Assembly (NCBI GenBank): GCA_026874595.1
Contig: CM049317.1
Location: 22,270,882-22,334,881 of the forward strand
Direction of reading: 5' to 3'
Length of the DNA stretch: 64,000 nucleotides
DNA from: Sipunculus nudus
Taxonomy: Eukaryota; Annelida; Sipuncula; Golfingiida; Sipunculidae
The notes below the pieces were generated by a model. The model was not told the origin of the DNA. It did not search any database and worked only from the letters and a program-made list of their open reading frames with translations. This document shows positions 12,610 through 25,879 of this stretch, one piece after another (position 1 is the stretch's first letter; each line of letters opens with the position of its first letter). Made by a program: the position numbers and the translations under genes.

Positions 12610-14700
12610 AGTGTAGGAATATTGCATTCAGTAGAACTCTAGTGGCTCCCCGAAAACTCACGCTAAGGTGTCTGCGGGACTTGGCTTAAAACACAAAGTG
12701 TAACAGTGATTTGCGATAGCCCCACAATTGAGATCACATACAATTATGACCACTTTTCTAGTACCGATTATTTTTATTTCAATACTCAAAATTAAGACTA
12801 ACCAGAAATCTGAATTACGTTCACACTTCCTGGCCAAAGAGCTAATCTAGTCACGAAAATGTATCCAAAAGAACTGTAATTACGTGTTATGGGCCCGATG
12901 GATCAAAAAGGTCGACGTTGCTACCTGATTACAGAGTCGTTGTTCTGGTTAAGGGTAATCTTCTTCACGTGTTACTTTTAAACTCTTACTTTTTACATAT
13001 ATTGTAAAGAGAGTTGGGGCCGCTGCTCCGCTGAGTCCTGTAACCACAAACAACAGAAGCAAATAAACACATACATTAAGGTGTGTCATATGCAAGCCTG
13101 GAAATTTGATCAATGTAAAGATTTCGAAAATAAGGCCACTTTACTGAATCCTAAAAGGGTTCTTCACTGTGGCGTTCCACTTACCACTGGTAAGCCGATA
13201 TAATAAACAACTGGGACAGACTCGCACAGATTCTGGGTTATCCAATGTCACGGTTAGAAATCTGTGCCCATCAGATACCCTTGATTTCCTCATCTCCCAA
13301 AAGATGTCGCTAATTACCGATCTGAAGCTTTTCCTTTAACCTCCCACATAGTAAAAAGACTTTTAAATGGGCGTGTCTAAGCTCCAGAACGGGGCATTTT
13401 TACCCAGTGCATTCCTGATGTATGGTTATAAAGTAATGTCTGTCAACTAAAACTATAATACATTGTTAACAATTTCATTTATTTTGACCAAAAGAAAGAA
13501 AAGAAAAGAATCAGAACGGTTATAATAATATGTTATTTTCGATTGTCTATAAAATACAGACCTAGTGATACAGGGAACAGATCGGAGAGTAATCATTTTG
13601 GCAGTATATTTAATATGATTACCACAAAGCTTTAATCATCGGCCAACCACACTAAAAATAGAACCGAAATCCTCCACAAGAGGTCAGACCTAAGCACACA
13701 TGCAGCCAGACGATACACTGATCTAGTTTTCTGGTTGATAACTAAAACGTAGACGCGGTCAAAATCAGTAAAATCCCATTAGCATGACCGGCCTGAGCGG
13801 TCAGGGTGGTCGTTTTCTCGGGGTGGTCATACTGACGGACAGCTCTACCAAAATATCTAAATAAATAATATCCCATATAGTATAGTAATATTAAGCAAAT
13901 TCGCAAAGTTTTAGTAACACGAAAATACGGTAACACATAAGCAGGTATAGTTCATATATATTATTTAGAAAAAAGTATCGATCAACCGAATAAAATGTTA
14001 AACTAAGTGTTACAAGGAGCTATTTAAGGCGTAACTAAGTTGGGCGATGAACGTTTGCCATTTGCCCCACTGGCCAAAAGGGTGAGGTGAAAACAGTTGA
14101 CACAGATCATGCAGGGCGCAGAGATCATAACAGAGCCCAGAAACCCTATAAAGACTGTGCCAGCAAATCACAGAAAATGTACTTTTAAAACTAAGAAGAG
14201 ACCCCGTCTTATAAGAAGAGGGCATAACTATAAATTAACAAGTACCTGGTGATTGCATGTTTCAGACAGGAATGCTATCAATATTTATACAACCTAGGCC
14301 TACCATTGGTAACATTACACTTTATTATGTCGTGCGTATTGGTAAAAAGTGACGATTGTACGAAAGAATTATTGCGACGCTGTAGGATTTTCTCCGCAGA
14401 TATAAAACAACACGCTTTACTACAGATACGGATGTTATGCATGGGCTGTACGCTTTACTAAAGATCAGAAGGGTTGCAGGCTACTCAACTTCACCATTTG
14501 CGTAACGATCTCAATTTCCTTAAACATACGTAGGTACCCCAACCACTCCCTAACGTGACTTACCTGCAGGCTGCAGAGGTCTACCTTCCAGGCCCGCCAA
14601 CTAGTGAGTGACCAAATCCCTCTACCACCCCCCTGGCTGTGAATTATCATCTGGGAATCAATATTATATGGAATATCCTACAATTCTGAAAAATGAATAA
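12610..14700. other. Gene-free sequence with a possible repeat fragment
   Basis: A short segment at about 13285-13340 (AAAAGATGTCGCTAATTACC) resembles the core of the dispersed repeat family A described at 15600. Frames of 60-75 codons at 13742-14650 on both strands lack support. Nothing else is recognised. Confidence 0.3.
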
Positions 14701-14739
14701 ATGTTCAAAATCGTAGACATTTCGAGAGAGCTTTTGTTT

Positions 14740-15125
14740 TGATCTATATGCCCGACCTTTATAGAACTGGTGGACCGTGCCGTTGGTTGATCAGGTAACA
14801 ATCTAATGATATCAGCGAGTTTGAATGGATGGGCGGCCTGACTGGTACGCCACTGACATACATGTATATGTTCAATATTAAACGATATCATAAGGATATC
14901 CCCTTAAATAATGGCGTTGTCTCTAAAATGCTTTTCGACCAATTGATTTAACATGTAACCTCTACATTTCACTTTTGTATGCAACAATGCGGCATTTTGC
15001 AAACTGAGACATCAATTCTTTAAATCATTTTAACATATATATGTACGTATGTATTTAAAAAAAATGTTGTCCCGACTTTGATTACCCTCCCAAGACTGCG
15101 AGTCAGACCCCACCCTTGAAGACGC
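14740..15125 (+). repeat. Dispersed repeat family B, copy 1, with adjoining 15.1/61.4-kb repeat
   Basis: A block near 14775-14855 (CTAATGATATCAGCGAGTTTGAATGG, abbreviated) matches 17165-17240, 54455-54530 and 56420-56500. The order is the same in each: GCCGTT/GCCGCT, a divergent spacer, GATAT then GGNNNGTTTNAATG, then a GACTNNTNNGTCACTAA-like end. About 100 bases on, all copies carry 'AAATGCTN...GACCAATT'. Bases 15074-15120 (ATTACCCTCCCAAGACTGCG) recur at 61398-61440, so copy 1 abuts another repeated segment. Confidence 0.5.
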
Positions 15126-15599
15126 CACTGTTTATATTTATGTCTATTCCGTCTGGGCTAACTGTAGCAACATATATTTTAGATAATCCACACTTCTCAT
15201 TGTCCTCATCCAGAAGAGTATGCTGCTAATTCCGGAGTCACCCTTTATTTCACTGACAGAACAGCTAAGTCGCTAAGCCAGATGATGAGATTCTCACTGA
15301 TAGACGAACATATAAAATTAAAACTTATGTAATGATGTAAAAAATCTTATTTCTAGTAATCAATGCCGAACATGGCTGATTTGATCTTTCGTCACTTCTT
15401 AGTATATTTATATGCCCGCTATCGATCATACGTATGTCACGTTCATATCAATCCTTGTACGTGTTTTACATACGCCAGCATCGCCTATGTCACATACACA
15501 CCGTAAGGGAATGAACAAAGGAAGAACTAAGTTTCATAATGGTTTTCCTAAATTGGTGGGGTTTTTTTTAAATATTTATAATGCTAGATTTTTTAATTT

Positions 15600-16400
15600 T
15601 CTTGTGCCCCAAGAGATGTCGCTAAATACCAGTCTGGCTCCTAATACGTTTTTGCAAGTAAAACCGGAAAATATTTTTCGGCAAGTGTCTGAACTCGCTA
15701 TATACGCAGAAACAAAGCAGATCTTCTTTCAAGGGACAACATGGCATTATGTGTGGGAATAAAGTAATATTTTACAAACATTAAAACTTAGAACACAGAG
15801 AGAAACACATAATTCTATTACATTTGTATTTGTTCCTAACCCCCCCCCCTCCAGATCACTCTAAATTATTCCGATGGTATGGTCAAGATGGCAGCCCCAG
15901 TGTCACTCAGATTGAAGACTGTCCCAAGCAGAAAAAAAGAAGGAAATGGTCATGCATTCAAATCAGTATTTAAAAAAAGTAATATTTTCAGCTGCCTCCG
16001 AACCGTATTTGCATGAACATGTATACATCTTGCGTAAAACACTTTAAAGAAAATTCAAACAAACGAAGAAACATATATAGCCACAGAGAAAAGATGAAAA
16101 AATGGGTAAAACATTTTCACTAAGACTTTTTCCAACTTATCTTAAGGACTCTTATTTTTGCAATATATTATTTAATACATGTTATACTATATAATACATG
16201 CAATTATTTTGAGATCATAGTATTTTTATGTATTCTATATAAAGCAATAACAAATTACTTTATCTTTAAATATTACCAATTTAATTATAAAACGCAGGGT
16301 TAAAGTAAATATCTATCTGATATTTCGTGGCTAAAATGAAACAAAAAATGACATTATTTGCCTTGTCTGGCTGACAAAAGTATCTGTCCAACTAACATGC
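15600..16400 (+). repeat. Dispersed repeat family A, copy 1
   Basis: An ~800-bp unit shares ordered blocks with 20085-20770 and 52400-53300. These are AGATGTCGCTAAATACCAGT, a degenerate 'CGGAAAATA..TTTCGGCAA' block, 'ATGTGTG.GA', 'AAGATGGCAG' and 'GCTGCCTCCGAACCG'. The last part (16330-16400) matches the tail of the 24.8- and 53.2-kb copies. A 116-codon frame at 15412-15762 spans the junction into the repeat, is not conserved between copies and is not a gene. Confidence 0.55.
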
Positions 16401-16959
16401 TGTAATTATTGTTATTGGTGATTGGTGTTTCGCAAAGTTACTATAACGTTCTAATATAGCGGTGATAAGTGACTTGCATTTTCTTTAATATTGACATAAT
16501 GAAAACCACCTGAAGCTATTTAATGTTTGCCTATCAGAAATTGTAAATTTCAGAAAATAAACAAATGATATAGAATAAATAATAATAACGATATAATTGA
16601 AATAACAGAAAAGCATTTTAGTTTGCAAGTGCAAACATTGGCAATATGTGATAAATGTAGATGACGACACGTAATTATTATAAGACTTAGAGGGTGTTCA
16701 TTTATATATATAAATATGTGAAAAAATAAATGTATGATAAATTCATCCATTATAGAGCGCCTACTTTAACAAAATCATGTTAGGAAGTGCGCTTATAGAA
16801 GAAATGATTATAATAAATTTGTAATTATCAAATATGTATCCTCCCTAGTACTGGGACCTCACACTAGGTCCGGTATAAACAAATATTTTTCTCGTGTGTA
16901 AATTTAAGCTAATCATAATAAGAGTTAAACAAACACAAAGTAGGTGTAATGAAATAATT

Positions 16960-17440
16960 ATCAAATTATGTATTATTTATAAATTAACATTTCATTTGGT
17001 CCCTGTATGATATTTAAAAGTGACATTAACAGGACGAAAGTGTTAATGTGAGATGTGGAATTTGTACAAATGTACAACTGTCTTAGTACATGGGCGGGGA
17101 GGGGGGGGGGGGATATGTTGCTCCACTATATAAATAGTTGCATGGAACAGTATTGGACTGACATTGCCGCTATTGAGCGACGGGGAAACGTGTGATATTG
17201 GCAAGTTTAAATGGATAGCCTGACTAATAAGTCACTAACAGGATTTAAGGTATTCACCTGCAACAATACCGTGTGAACATTGATTTTCAGCTTTAAATAA
17301 ATGATTTCGGCTGTCAAATTCTCTGCTTTACCAATTAACTAAAATGTGATCTTTGCAACTGCCCCTTCAGTGATATCATTTGCAAATTTAAGATGTATTT
17401 TTCTCTGTTTCAATAACATTACCTGCAGACAATTGTTCTC
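16960..17440 (+). repeat. Dispersed repeat family B, copy 2
   Basis: This copy is closest to the one at 54270. They share 'TAAATTNA..TTTCATTTG.TCC', 'GACATT.A.AGGAC', 'AATTTGTACAAATGTAC' and the GCCGCT...GATAT core. It is interrupted by a 16-base G run at 17097-17112. No coding potential is evident. Confidence 0.55.
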
Positions 17441-17830
17441 ATTAGTAGCCTTTGGTAAGTAAAAAGAAAGGTCGACAGGCTGACTGTTACTAAAGCTTGC
17501 ACTAGGTATCGCCTACAATTCTCGTATTGCAGTATGGTGATACTGTGGTTGCCTTTTTGTTCGCGTAGATTTCAAATTCGCGATACTCGCGAAAGGAGAA
17601 AATTCGTGACCAAGAGGTCCTATCGTCGAAAGAAAATTGAAAAGTTAAGGGTTAAGATTATGAATCACTATAGATCTTTTAATCACAAAGGTTTATATTT
17701 AAATGATACCTGGTCTTTCCAATGGTCTGCCATTAAGGCAGAATAGTTTTGTTAATATGATTTTGTGCACATAATATTTGATAAAATTAATTCACATGAT
17801 AATGGTTATATACTGTGTGTAGGGGTTAAC

Positions 17831-17960
17831 TCATGAAGATCGCGAAAATGGACCTTCCACCCCTGCACATGTGAAGCCTTCAACAGTATCTGGTGTAATG
17901 CGATACGTATTATGTGTGTTGTCTGAAGGTGTCTCTCTAAACATATAATACTTGGTCATC
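17831..17960 (-). CDS. Possible orphan terminal exon, unrecognised
   Basis: On the reverse strand a polypyrimidine-rich acceptor (TTGTGATATCTGCAG) precedes one base and then a 42-codon frame starting ATG ACC AAG and ending at a TGA. The peptide includes SDNTHNTYRITPDTVEGF and two cysteines' worth of mixed, non-repetitive composition. The same frame stays open upstream, so the acceptor is not required. No partner exon or poly(A) signal was found. Weak candidate. Confidence 0.2.
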
Positions 17961-18329
17961 CTGCAGATATCACAAGATGAAAGGAGATAACATAAATTAT
18001 TCTCACCGTGTTCGAATTGTATTGTGTAAAAATAATTTAATTCCATTAAGTCATCGAGCATCACTTCAAAATTTCGTTTGACGGACCTAACCACCCGGCC
18101 TGGTGGCGGGTTTCACTTTCAGTCTCTTAACAATTTAAACACACAGACACACACATTCATACTCTCTATGTATATATATACACACACACGCACATATATA
18201 TATATATGTGGGGAGAAAGAGAGAGCTAAAATTGTTACAGAAACATGTTTGATAAAATATATAAAAAAATATCGATATATGAAAACGATATCCCGATACG
18301 CAATATGAGATTCACCGTATCGAGCTATA

Positions 18330-19275
<946 letters not shown>

Positions 19276-19426
19276 GAAACATAACATGGGTGGATCGTAT
19301 GAAACACCTACAAGCTGTAACCAAATCTCGTCGGACTTATCTAGCAACAGCCCAATTAGCGCCATCTGTTGGCCGTCTAGCCAACGATGGACAGTCAGTC
19401 TATTCACAGTGTGGGCGTAATTTCAG
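19276..19426 (+). CDS. Exon-like segment, unrecognised
   Basis: Flanked by a YAG acceptor (TATATCCAG) and a GT donor (TTTCAG|GTTAGT). The frame has two leading bases, 49 full codons and two trailing bases. The 49-residue segment is polar and non-repetitive, containing WVDRMKHLQAVTKSRRTYLA then LAPSVGRLANDGQ. No family is recognised. The trailing phase does not match the phase-0 exon candidate at 19928, so they cannot be directly adjacent exons. Confidence 0.3.
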
Positions 19427-19602
19427 GTTAGTTTAGGAGATGATAAGTGAGGTTACATACGGTGATAATGTACTATGTATTGCAATTTCACTGGGTTTAT
19501 TCTTATTTATTCTTAATTAAACCAATTACACTTCACTCTGCGTTAAGTGTTTGGTGCTGACATCAGTTTATGAAAAGCAACAAAACTGAAAAATAAACGT
19601 GA

Positions 19603-19605
<3 letters not shown>

Positions 19606-19663
<58 letters not shown>
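19606..19663. repeat. (TA)n microsatellite
   Basis: About 58 bases of uninterrupted TA repeat between the two exon-like segments. Confidence 0.95.
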
Positions 19664-19666
<3 letters not shown>

Positions 19667-19927
19667 AATATTTATGCATATCTATTTAGGGTTATACACA
19701 TTCGTTTAAAATTTGGAGCCCTAATTCTGAGATAATAATAGTGCAACAAAGCTTATTTTTAATACCATACTTCTAACCTCGAGAATTGGATGAAACCAAA
19801 AGAATGTGTACACAAATTTAATTCCCCGTTTTTTTTTCCAGCAACCTTTCAAAGGACTGATTTAAGCAATCATTTATAGAATTTGGATAATTGGAATATA
19901 TTTGTAGATTGTTTTTATTTTTCTTAG

Positions 19928-20059
19928 GAACATGCCGTTTCCTTTGACAAGTTACTCGGAGTACACCAAAATGAGTATCAGCAATTAAAAGACATAAGAG
20001 GCTATATAAGATTTCATGGTTTACTTGGTGACAATGACGACGTAACAAGGGATATCTTG
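19928..20059 (+). CDS. Exon-like segment, phase 0-0, unrecognised
   Basis: A strong acceptor (TTTTTATTTTTCTTAG) leads into 44 in-frame codons, ended by a possible donor (ATCTTG|GTATAT). The peptide reads as ordinary soluble-protein sequence, with FDKLLGVHQNEYQQLKDIRG followed by a Gly/Asp-rich DNDDVTRDIL. The 132-base length is a multiple of three. Downstream sequence is taken up by a family A repeat from about 20085, so neighbouring exons may be far away or lost. The family is not recognised. Confidence 0.4.
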
Positions 20060-20084
20060 GTATATAATTATATGCTCTAGAGAG

Positions 20085-20770
20085 TCATGCTTATCAATTA
20101 ATATCACTGCTATTTTTCATTCTGAATGTCAGAGTCTCTTGGTTTCCTCGGTTCTCAACAGTTGTCGCTAAATGTCAGTCTTGCGCCTTATACTTTGTCG
20201 TAACTCGGACAGGAAAATACGTTTCGGCAAAAGTGTAAACTCGTTGTATTCGTGAAAACAATGGTGTTTTTCTTTCACGAGGTAACATGAACTTATGTGT
20301 GAATTTGAAATAATGCATTCCAAACAATATACTTAACTGAAAATGCGTTACTTAAAGAGGCATGACCTTTGTGTTTTTCGATCCTTCGAGACACACACAA
20401 ATTGAAACCGATCTATACCTAACACCTAAGACAAGTCAGTCATTTGTTCCTACACCCGAGACCACTCTACACAATTAGAACGCCATCGTCCAGATGGCAG
20501 ATTCACGTTCTTTCAGTGTGAAGATTGATACATGTATAAAAGTCATAATTGGTCATTCATTCACATTAAAAGAATACAATAATAGCTCGGCCCCTTCCGA
20601 AACTTTCATTACTGTGCGAGTAAACACATTGTCAGGTAAAAAAAAAATATTTAACGAACAAACAGACATAGGTATTGTAAAAAGGAAAGAAAATCATTGG
20701 TGAATGAATAACCTCCTATACCTCCTCCAGCTTCAACTGAGGAAGCGAATTTTAAAATGTTCGTTGTATA
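20085..20770 (+). repeat. Dispersed repeat family A, copy 2
   Basis: The blocks occur in the same order as in the copies at 15600 and 52400: 'AACAGTTGTCGCTAAATGTCAGTCT', 'GGAAAATACGTTTCGGCAAAA', 'ACTTATGTGTG', 'AGATGGCAGATTCACG', 'CGAAACTTTCATTACTG' and 'CCTATACCTCCTCCAGCTTC' (each compared by eye, abbreviated). The 69-codon frame at 20494-20703 lies within it and is broken in the other copies. Confidence 0.6.
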
Positions 20771-22500
20771 ATATACAAATCACAAATAAAAATTATCATG
20801 AGTTCTTAATATTTATTATATTTTCAATAAGACTATCATAAATTGCTCTATTTAAAAAAACTTTGTACAATATATATATAATATTATGTGACGCGTTAAA
20901 ATATCCCAACACAAAATTTTCCATTAATACACATGTAAATCGGCACACCGGACCAAGCGCTCGGGTCAGTAAGTTCATAGGTCACGAGTTCAGAGGTAAG
21001 GGAGGCATGCTTGTGTAAATGGCCTAGCCAGCGTGTCGGAGCTAAGGAATATTCATAGGGCTACCCAGCACTTTGCTTATTCTTAAGGTTTTAATAATGC
21101 ATGCACCCCAGTGAAGTCCGGAAATAAAAGGGGGCTTCAAGACTGTAGTCATTTGCACTTCAACTACAGCCGCCAACGACGAGAGATCGTCAGCCGGACA
21201 GAAACCGTAGATCTTAGAGTGCTATCGAAAGGTTGGGGTTGAAGACCCATTGGTTTTTCTCATTTGTCTTTTTCTTGTTAATGTATTTCTAGATACATAC
21301 TTTTATCTCATAGTTTGAATACAGATTTTATATACTTAGACTTTTGACTTTTAACTCACAGTATGAATACAGATTGTAAACACTTTAAAGTAGACCTTTT
21401 TAAAGGAGGGTTCGTTAAAGGCTCCATTTAAAAATAGTTCAATCGATGTTTCGAGAAGTAAGCGTATTTGTAATCCCCAGTGCAAAGTAGCGTATAATTT
21501 TAGTGGTAATGTATTGTATATCTCAAATGTTAAGTGGACAGTGTTAGTCTGAGCTGTCAGTCAATCCTTCACGTACTCTCCATGCCCAAGTTATAATTGA
21601 GGGGTTTTCCCATGATGTCAGTATGTGATGTATCACAAGGATTGTTAATTATGCCACCCACTGTTAGGGCATCACAGGTAACACTACAAATGTTATTTCG
21701 TTTGGCTCGTGCAGCGCTGATAATACGTTATTAAAATAAAAATGTTCGACTTTAGGTGTGTAGAAGAGCATAAGCCCAGGGGTATTATGAAACATTCCCG
21801 ATATGAACCTTTATAGGCAGCAGACCTTCATGGCATTCGTGCCGTAGTATTCGAAATGGCCATAGGAGTTATTGAGTATTTCTGTGTTTTCTTTCTGATA
21901 GCTTTATACCCCGGTTGGAGAGCACTTGGCGAGGCCGAGGGAGGAGAGAGTGGGTGAACTACATGGTGTCCAGCTGACGGACAAGCGGACATCCGGGCAA
22001 GGGGGAGACTGGTGAAACGCACACCAGCACGGTAGAACCGGTAGAACCGCAACGAGGCCGAGAGATGACGCTCAAATGTGGCCGGCGGGAGATTGAGGGT
22101 GGTCAGGGATAAGGGGCGTAGAGTCCAGCACAGTATAACCGGGTCTGGGTAATGACGTCAGAGTACAACGGATCGTGTAGGCGTCCCAGGATTTCCAACA
22201 GATCTCGTATTTTGCTTAGAGTAGATTCCTTCTATGTATTAGATAGGTTAAACGCAGTAAAGATAACGTTTATCTTATATACCGATCTGTGTCATGATTA
22301 TTAGCTTTAAGCGAGTGTGTGTGTGCACGAGCACGTGGTTCGGACGGACGGACAACGACGTCACATACTAAACTAGACATTTCTTGGCACCTGCGATGCC
22401 ATAGTATCTCCAGAAATAGTTCTCCCATCCCCCTTACAGAATAGGTCCCCATCTTCAGCAGTATATACTGACAGTTGGCAAGCATAAATGGCTTCTGCCA
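20771..22500. other. Gene-free stretch with a promoter-like segment and a GC-rich block
   Basis: Near 21120-21160 a TATA-like AAATAAAAGGGGGC is followed about 30 bases later by TCATTTGCACTTC. That arrangement recalls a core promoter or an LTR, but no LTR ends could be defined. Bases 21890-22200 are unusually GC-rich. One forward frame there (about 21832-21955) encodes a hydrophobic segment ending in a stop; no splice or family support was found. Confidence 0.25.
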
Positions 22501-23780
22501 TCTATAAACTTGAGAAACAATATTTTTCACCAAATATTGGGGCAAACATGGTGAATCACTCTTGAGAAAAGGGGATAAATTTATAGTATTAACACGGTAA
22601 GGTAGGTGGCGCCACTTGTCTGTGTTATGAGAAAACTCTCCTAGATGGATGTATAGCTATATTGCAGACCAACACATTGAGCGATTGCTCAGATATGAGC
22701 AATTTTCACCTACAGCAATTTTACGGATGGACGCCACACAAAGCTAATGCAGACGGCGCCACCAGTCTTGATGGATGTATCCAATATCTATGGACAAGCA
22801 CAATTTCAGGCCAATACGACAAATCATTCCTGAGAAAAAGAGCATTTATTTATACTATGGAAATGGTAAGGTAGATGGCGCCACCTGTCAGCTTTACGAG
22901 AAACTCTCCAAAATGGATGGCCATGTCAAATTTCGGACCAATACCTTGAACCACTCTTGAGATATAAGCAATTTGCACCCAAAGCACATATCCGGATGGA
23001 CACCACACAAAAACGATTGCAGATTACACTACCAGTTTTGAATACAAGGTGGAGGTACCAATGGACATGCATAATTTTAGTCCAATCTGTCCATTAGTTT
23101 TTACTTATAATGCTCACAGTACTGTCAAGTGCAATAATGGGGTATTAGAAGGCGTGAAAATAAGAAAAGGACAAAAGGTGGGGCAACAAGAAAAGGACAA
23201 CAGGTGGGGCCACCTGTCTTCCGCAGAAGACAAAGCTATCCAAGATCTTCGGTCAATTTGATTTTGGGACCAATCCACGCATCCCTTATTAAATTATTTA
23301 TGATTTTGAGTGATTTTTACCATATATGGCTATAATAAAGGTCAATGTCACTCTCATAGGCAAGGTCATGACCCAAACTTAATTCTGAATCATGCCAAAC
23401 CCATACCTATGTAAATGCATAATATGACAGAAATCTGTTGATTAGTTTTAGTCTTATAATTAATGCTCATAGTACTGTCAAGTGGCAATGATATGGGGAG
23501 GGGGTTAAAACGGCTAGAAAACAAGAAAAGGATAAAAGCTGGCGCCACCAGTTTCCGGTACATGATAACACTATGCAAGATCTTTGATCAAATTATTATG
23601 GATCAATCAATAATTCATGCAATAATTTTTTATTTTTTTGTGATTTTCCCCAAAAATTGTCCTTTTCAAGGTCACTTCCCTAGTAAAGGTCATGACCCCA
23701 TTTTAAAAAGACTTTCTCCTCTCACCCATATCTATGCACATGTCAAGTTTGGTAAAGATCCATGAAATATTTTGTTCAGT
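22500..23780 (+). repeat. Diverged tandem array with GGCGCCACC cores
   Basis: A ~269-bp unit is repeated (GGCGCC at 22608 and 22877, with a half-unit copy at 22755). It is followed by a second pair of units about 350 bp apart sharing 'AGTACTGTCAAGTG' (23118 and 23471) and 'AAGAAAAGGA'. Short frames inside (for example 22662-22874) follow the repeat and are not genes. Confidence 0.65.
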
Positions 23781-24079
23781 CACCTCGCCTAAAAGAAATC
23801 TTTTCGTCGGCGGTGCGACAGTGCCTAAACCATACTACCCCCCGACTTTGTCTGGGGATATAATAAGAACTAGATATGGTCGGACAATGGTCCTCAAAGG
23901 GCCCCGCATGGAAGTGGTGGACAAGTTTACATATGGGTGAAAAGTTTAGGCTACAGTTGAAAAATATGACATATAAATAACAGATTTTTATCTATATGCA
24001 TTAGGGAAAAATCCTATTGGTTCAGATAATATTAAAGAAGATATGTCTGAAATAATCTTTGAAATGGAAAATCACCGAT

Positions 24080-24640
24080 TGTACTCTGTTGGGCATATTT
24101 GATTTTGAGCAAGTCCGTATTTAAATAGGTCAGAAGCCCTTATAGGTACCAATGATCCCTGTGAATTTGAGAAAGATCAATCATGTACTTGTTGAGATAT
24201 ATCGGGTGCGAAAGGAAATGCTCTGGTGAATATTGCAATACTGATGGGTCTGCTATTCGATAGTGATGGAGCCCTTGTAGGTACCAATCTTCTCTCTGTA
24301 AATGAGCAAGATCAAGCATGGTCTTGTTGACATATCGCACTTAAAAGAAAATTCCCAATTGTGCTCTGGCAGCCATATTGGAATTCCGACAGGTGTGTTA
24401 TACAATAAGGTTGAGTCCGCATAGGTACCAATAATCCCTGTGAATTTGTTGTTGTTGAGTTATCGTGCGCGAACAAAAAATCAGCGATTGGGTTGTGGCG
24501 GTCATATTGGAATTTCGACAAGTCTGTAATTCGATAGGTCTGGAGCCGTCATAGGTACCAATTATGCCTGTGAATTTGGGAAAGCTGCACTATGTTGTCG
24601 TCGAGTTATCGCGCGCGAAAGAAAGTGTCACTGACGGAAG
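24080..24640 (+). repeat. Four-copy tandem array, ~135-bp unit
   Basis: GGTACCAAT..T..CTGTGAATTTG occurs with GGTACC at 24145, 24280, 24424 and 24554 (spacing 135, 144, 130). Each copy is preceded by TCGATAGGTC-like sequence and followed by GTTGAGTTATCG-like sequence. The array ends at a run of GGAC words at 24635-24660 and an AAGCACCGCTTGTCAAGCGG segment. Confidence 0.75.
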
Positions 24641-24721
24641 GACTGAAGGACGGACTGACACGGTAATCACTATTAAGCACCGCTTGTCAAGCGGGACCCT
24701 TATTATTATGAGCACCTAAGG

Positions 24722-24722
<1 letters not shown>

Positions 24723-24779
<57 letters not shown>
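24723..24779. repeat. (TA)n microsatellite
   Basis: About 57 bases of uninterrupted TA repeat, immediately next to the family A tail copy. Confidence 0.95.
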
Positions 24780-24781
<2 letters not shown>

Positions 24782-24960
24782 ATAAATTACTTAATTGGAA
24801 ACTTCAAGTTGAAAGTAATAGTCCATTGGAAATTATGTGGTAAAATGAGACAGGTGACACCACATGCCTTGTGCAGCTGAAAAATATATCTATCATAAAT
24901 GTTCTGCCTTACTAATATTTACAGTTATCGGTTATGTATGTTTGACAAAGCAAGCGAGTG
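24780..24960 (+). repeat. Dispersed repeat family A, tail-only copy
   Basis: Shares 'ACACCACATGCCTTGTGCAGCTGA.AAAT' and, further on, 'TATTTACAGTTATCGGTTA' with 53250-53390 (ACCACATGCCTTGTGCAACTGA, TTGCAGTTAGCGGTAA). Both copies lie beside TA tracts. Confidence 0.55.
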
Positions 24961-25573
24961 CGGAAATAGATATATAAAACAGGAATATGAAAACTTCGTC
25001 CTAATATCAATGTATTTAAAGACACCTTAAGCCACCTTAATGTGTCCTGATGAAAAGGTGAGGCAACAGCTGTGTCAAAATGTGCTAATGTGATGCAGCT
25101 GTAGCAGTCATATTGGGCCACACATGAGGAGAATTTAAACAAGAATTAGTTTGTTTTGCAAAGCAAACAAACACACCCATACCCAAATAAACTAACCCGA
25201 GAGGACCTTGCTTTGACACCGCACTTCCGAGGATCAGCAGTTCTGCTACAGTGAGGAAGAAGTGCTACTGAGATAAAAAAAAGCAAAATACCCATGTATC
25301 ATCGCACACTTTTTTCAAAGAGAATGTCTGGTAAGACGTTAGAACGATTACATAGCGCATAACTTGCGTAGACGTTCATGTGCATATTGCACTTTTATGT
25401 CACGTCTTCTTGTCGTAGTGCGGACATACTAATTAGCGTATCAAGCACACTTGGATAACCATTTTATCATATTATCGAGGACCAACTTACACCAAAGAAC
25501 ACTTTTACAACCATTGCGCATAATTCTCAATAAATGGCGCTGTTACACACACAAATTTCAAGCGAAACGCTCC

Positions 25574-25775
25574 TTATGGGGTTTGCAAGAAACTTCCCTG
25601 GCATCGTTTTCCAAGCTTTTTAAATGCTTTACCAGCGTTTCGTTTGCGAGGGTCCGTGTGCTGCTTACGAGGATTTGCAAGAAATTTCCCCTGCATTGAT
25701 TTCCCAGCTTTTTCAATGCTTTTTCGCTTTTGGTTTGCGAGGACAAGTGTGCAAGTCCTCATACGAGCAAGTCCT
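25574..25775 (+). repeat. Two-copy direct repeat, ~100-bp unit
   Basis: The TTTGCAAGAAACTTCCCTGGCAT block is followed ~100 bases later by TTTGCAAGAAATTTCCCCTGCAT, and homology runs through 'CCAGCTTTTTNAATGCTTT' to 'TTTGCGAGG'. Several reading frames on both strands (62-96 codons) exist only because of this duplication. Confidence 0.65.
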
Positions 25776-25825
25776 CGCGCGTTTGGTGTGCGTTCAATAT
25801 CGTGTTCCTCTTAAGTTCGGTTATA

Positions 25826-25830
25826 CACAT

Positions 25831-25875
<45 letters not shown>
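25826..25875. repeat. Compound (CA)n-(TA)n microsatellite
   Basis: A CA run of about 24 bases passes directly into a TA run of about 26 bases. Confidence 0.95.
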
Positions 25876-25879
25876 AACA

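Noticed and set aside
15412-15762. 116-codon forward frame
   Set aside because: Runs into the family A repeat and is not conserved in the other copies.
17534-17746. 70-codon basic forward frame
   Set aside because: Arg/Lys-rich composition is intriguing, but there is no acceptor, homologue or neighbouring exon.
21120-21760. A second solo LTR
   Set aside because: A TATA-like AATAAAAGGGGGC and initiator-like site are present, but no matching TG...CA ends or target duplication could be found.
22500-24640. CRISPR array
   Set aside because: Repeats are long, diverged and without regular unique spacers; the window is eukaryotic.
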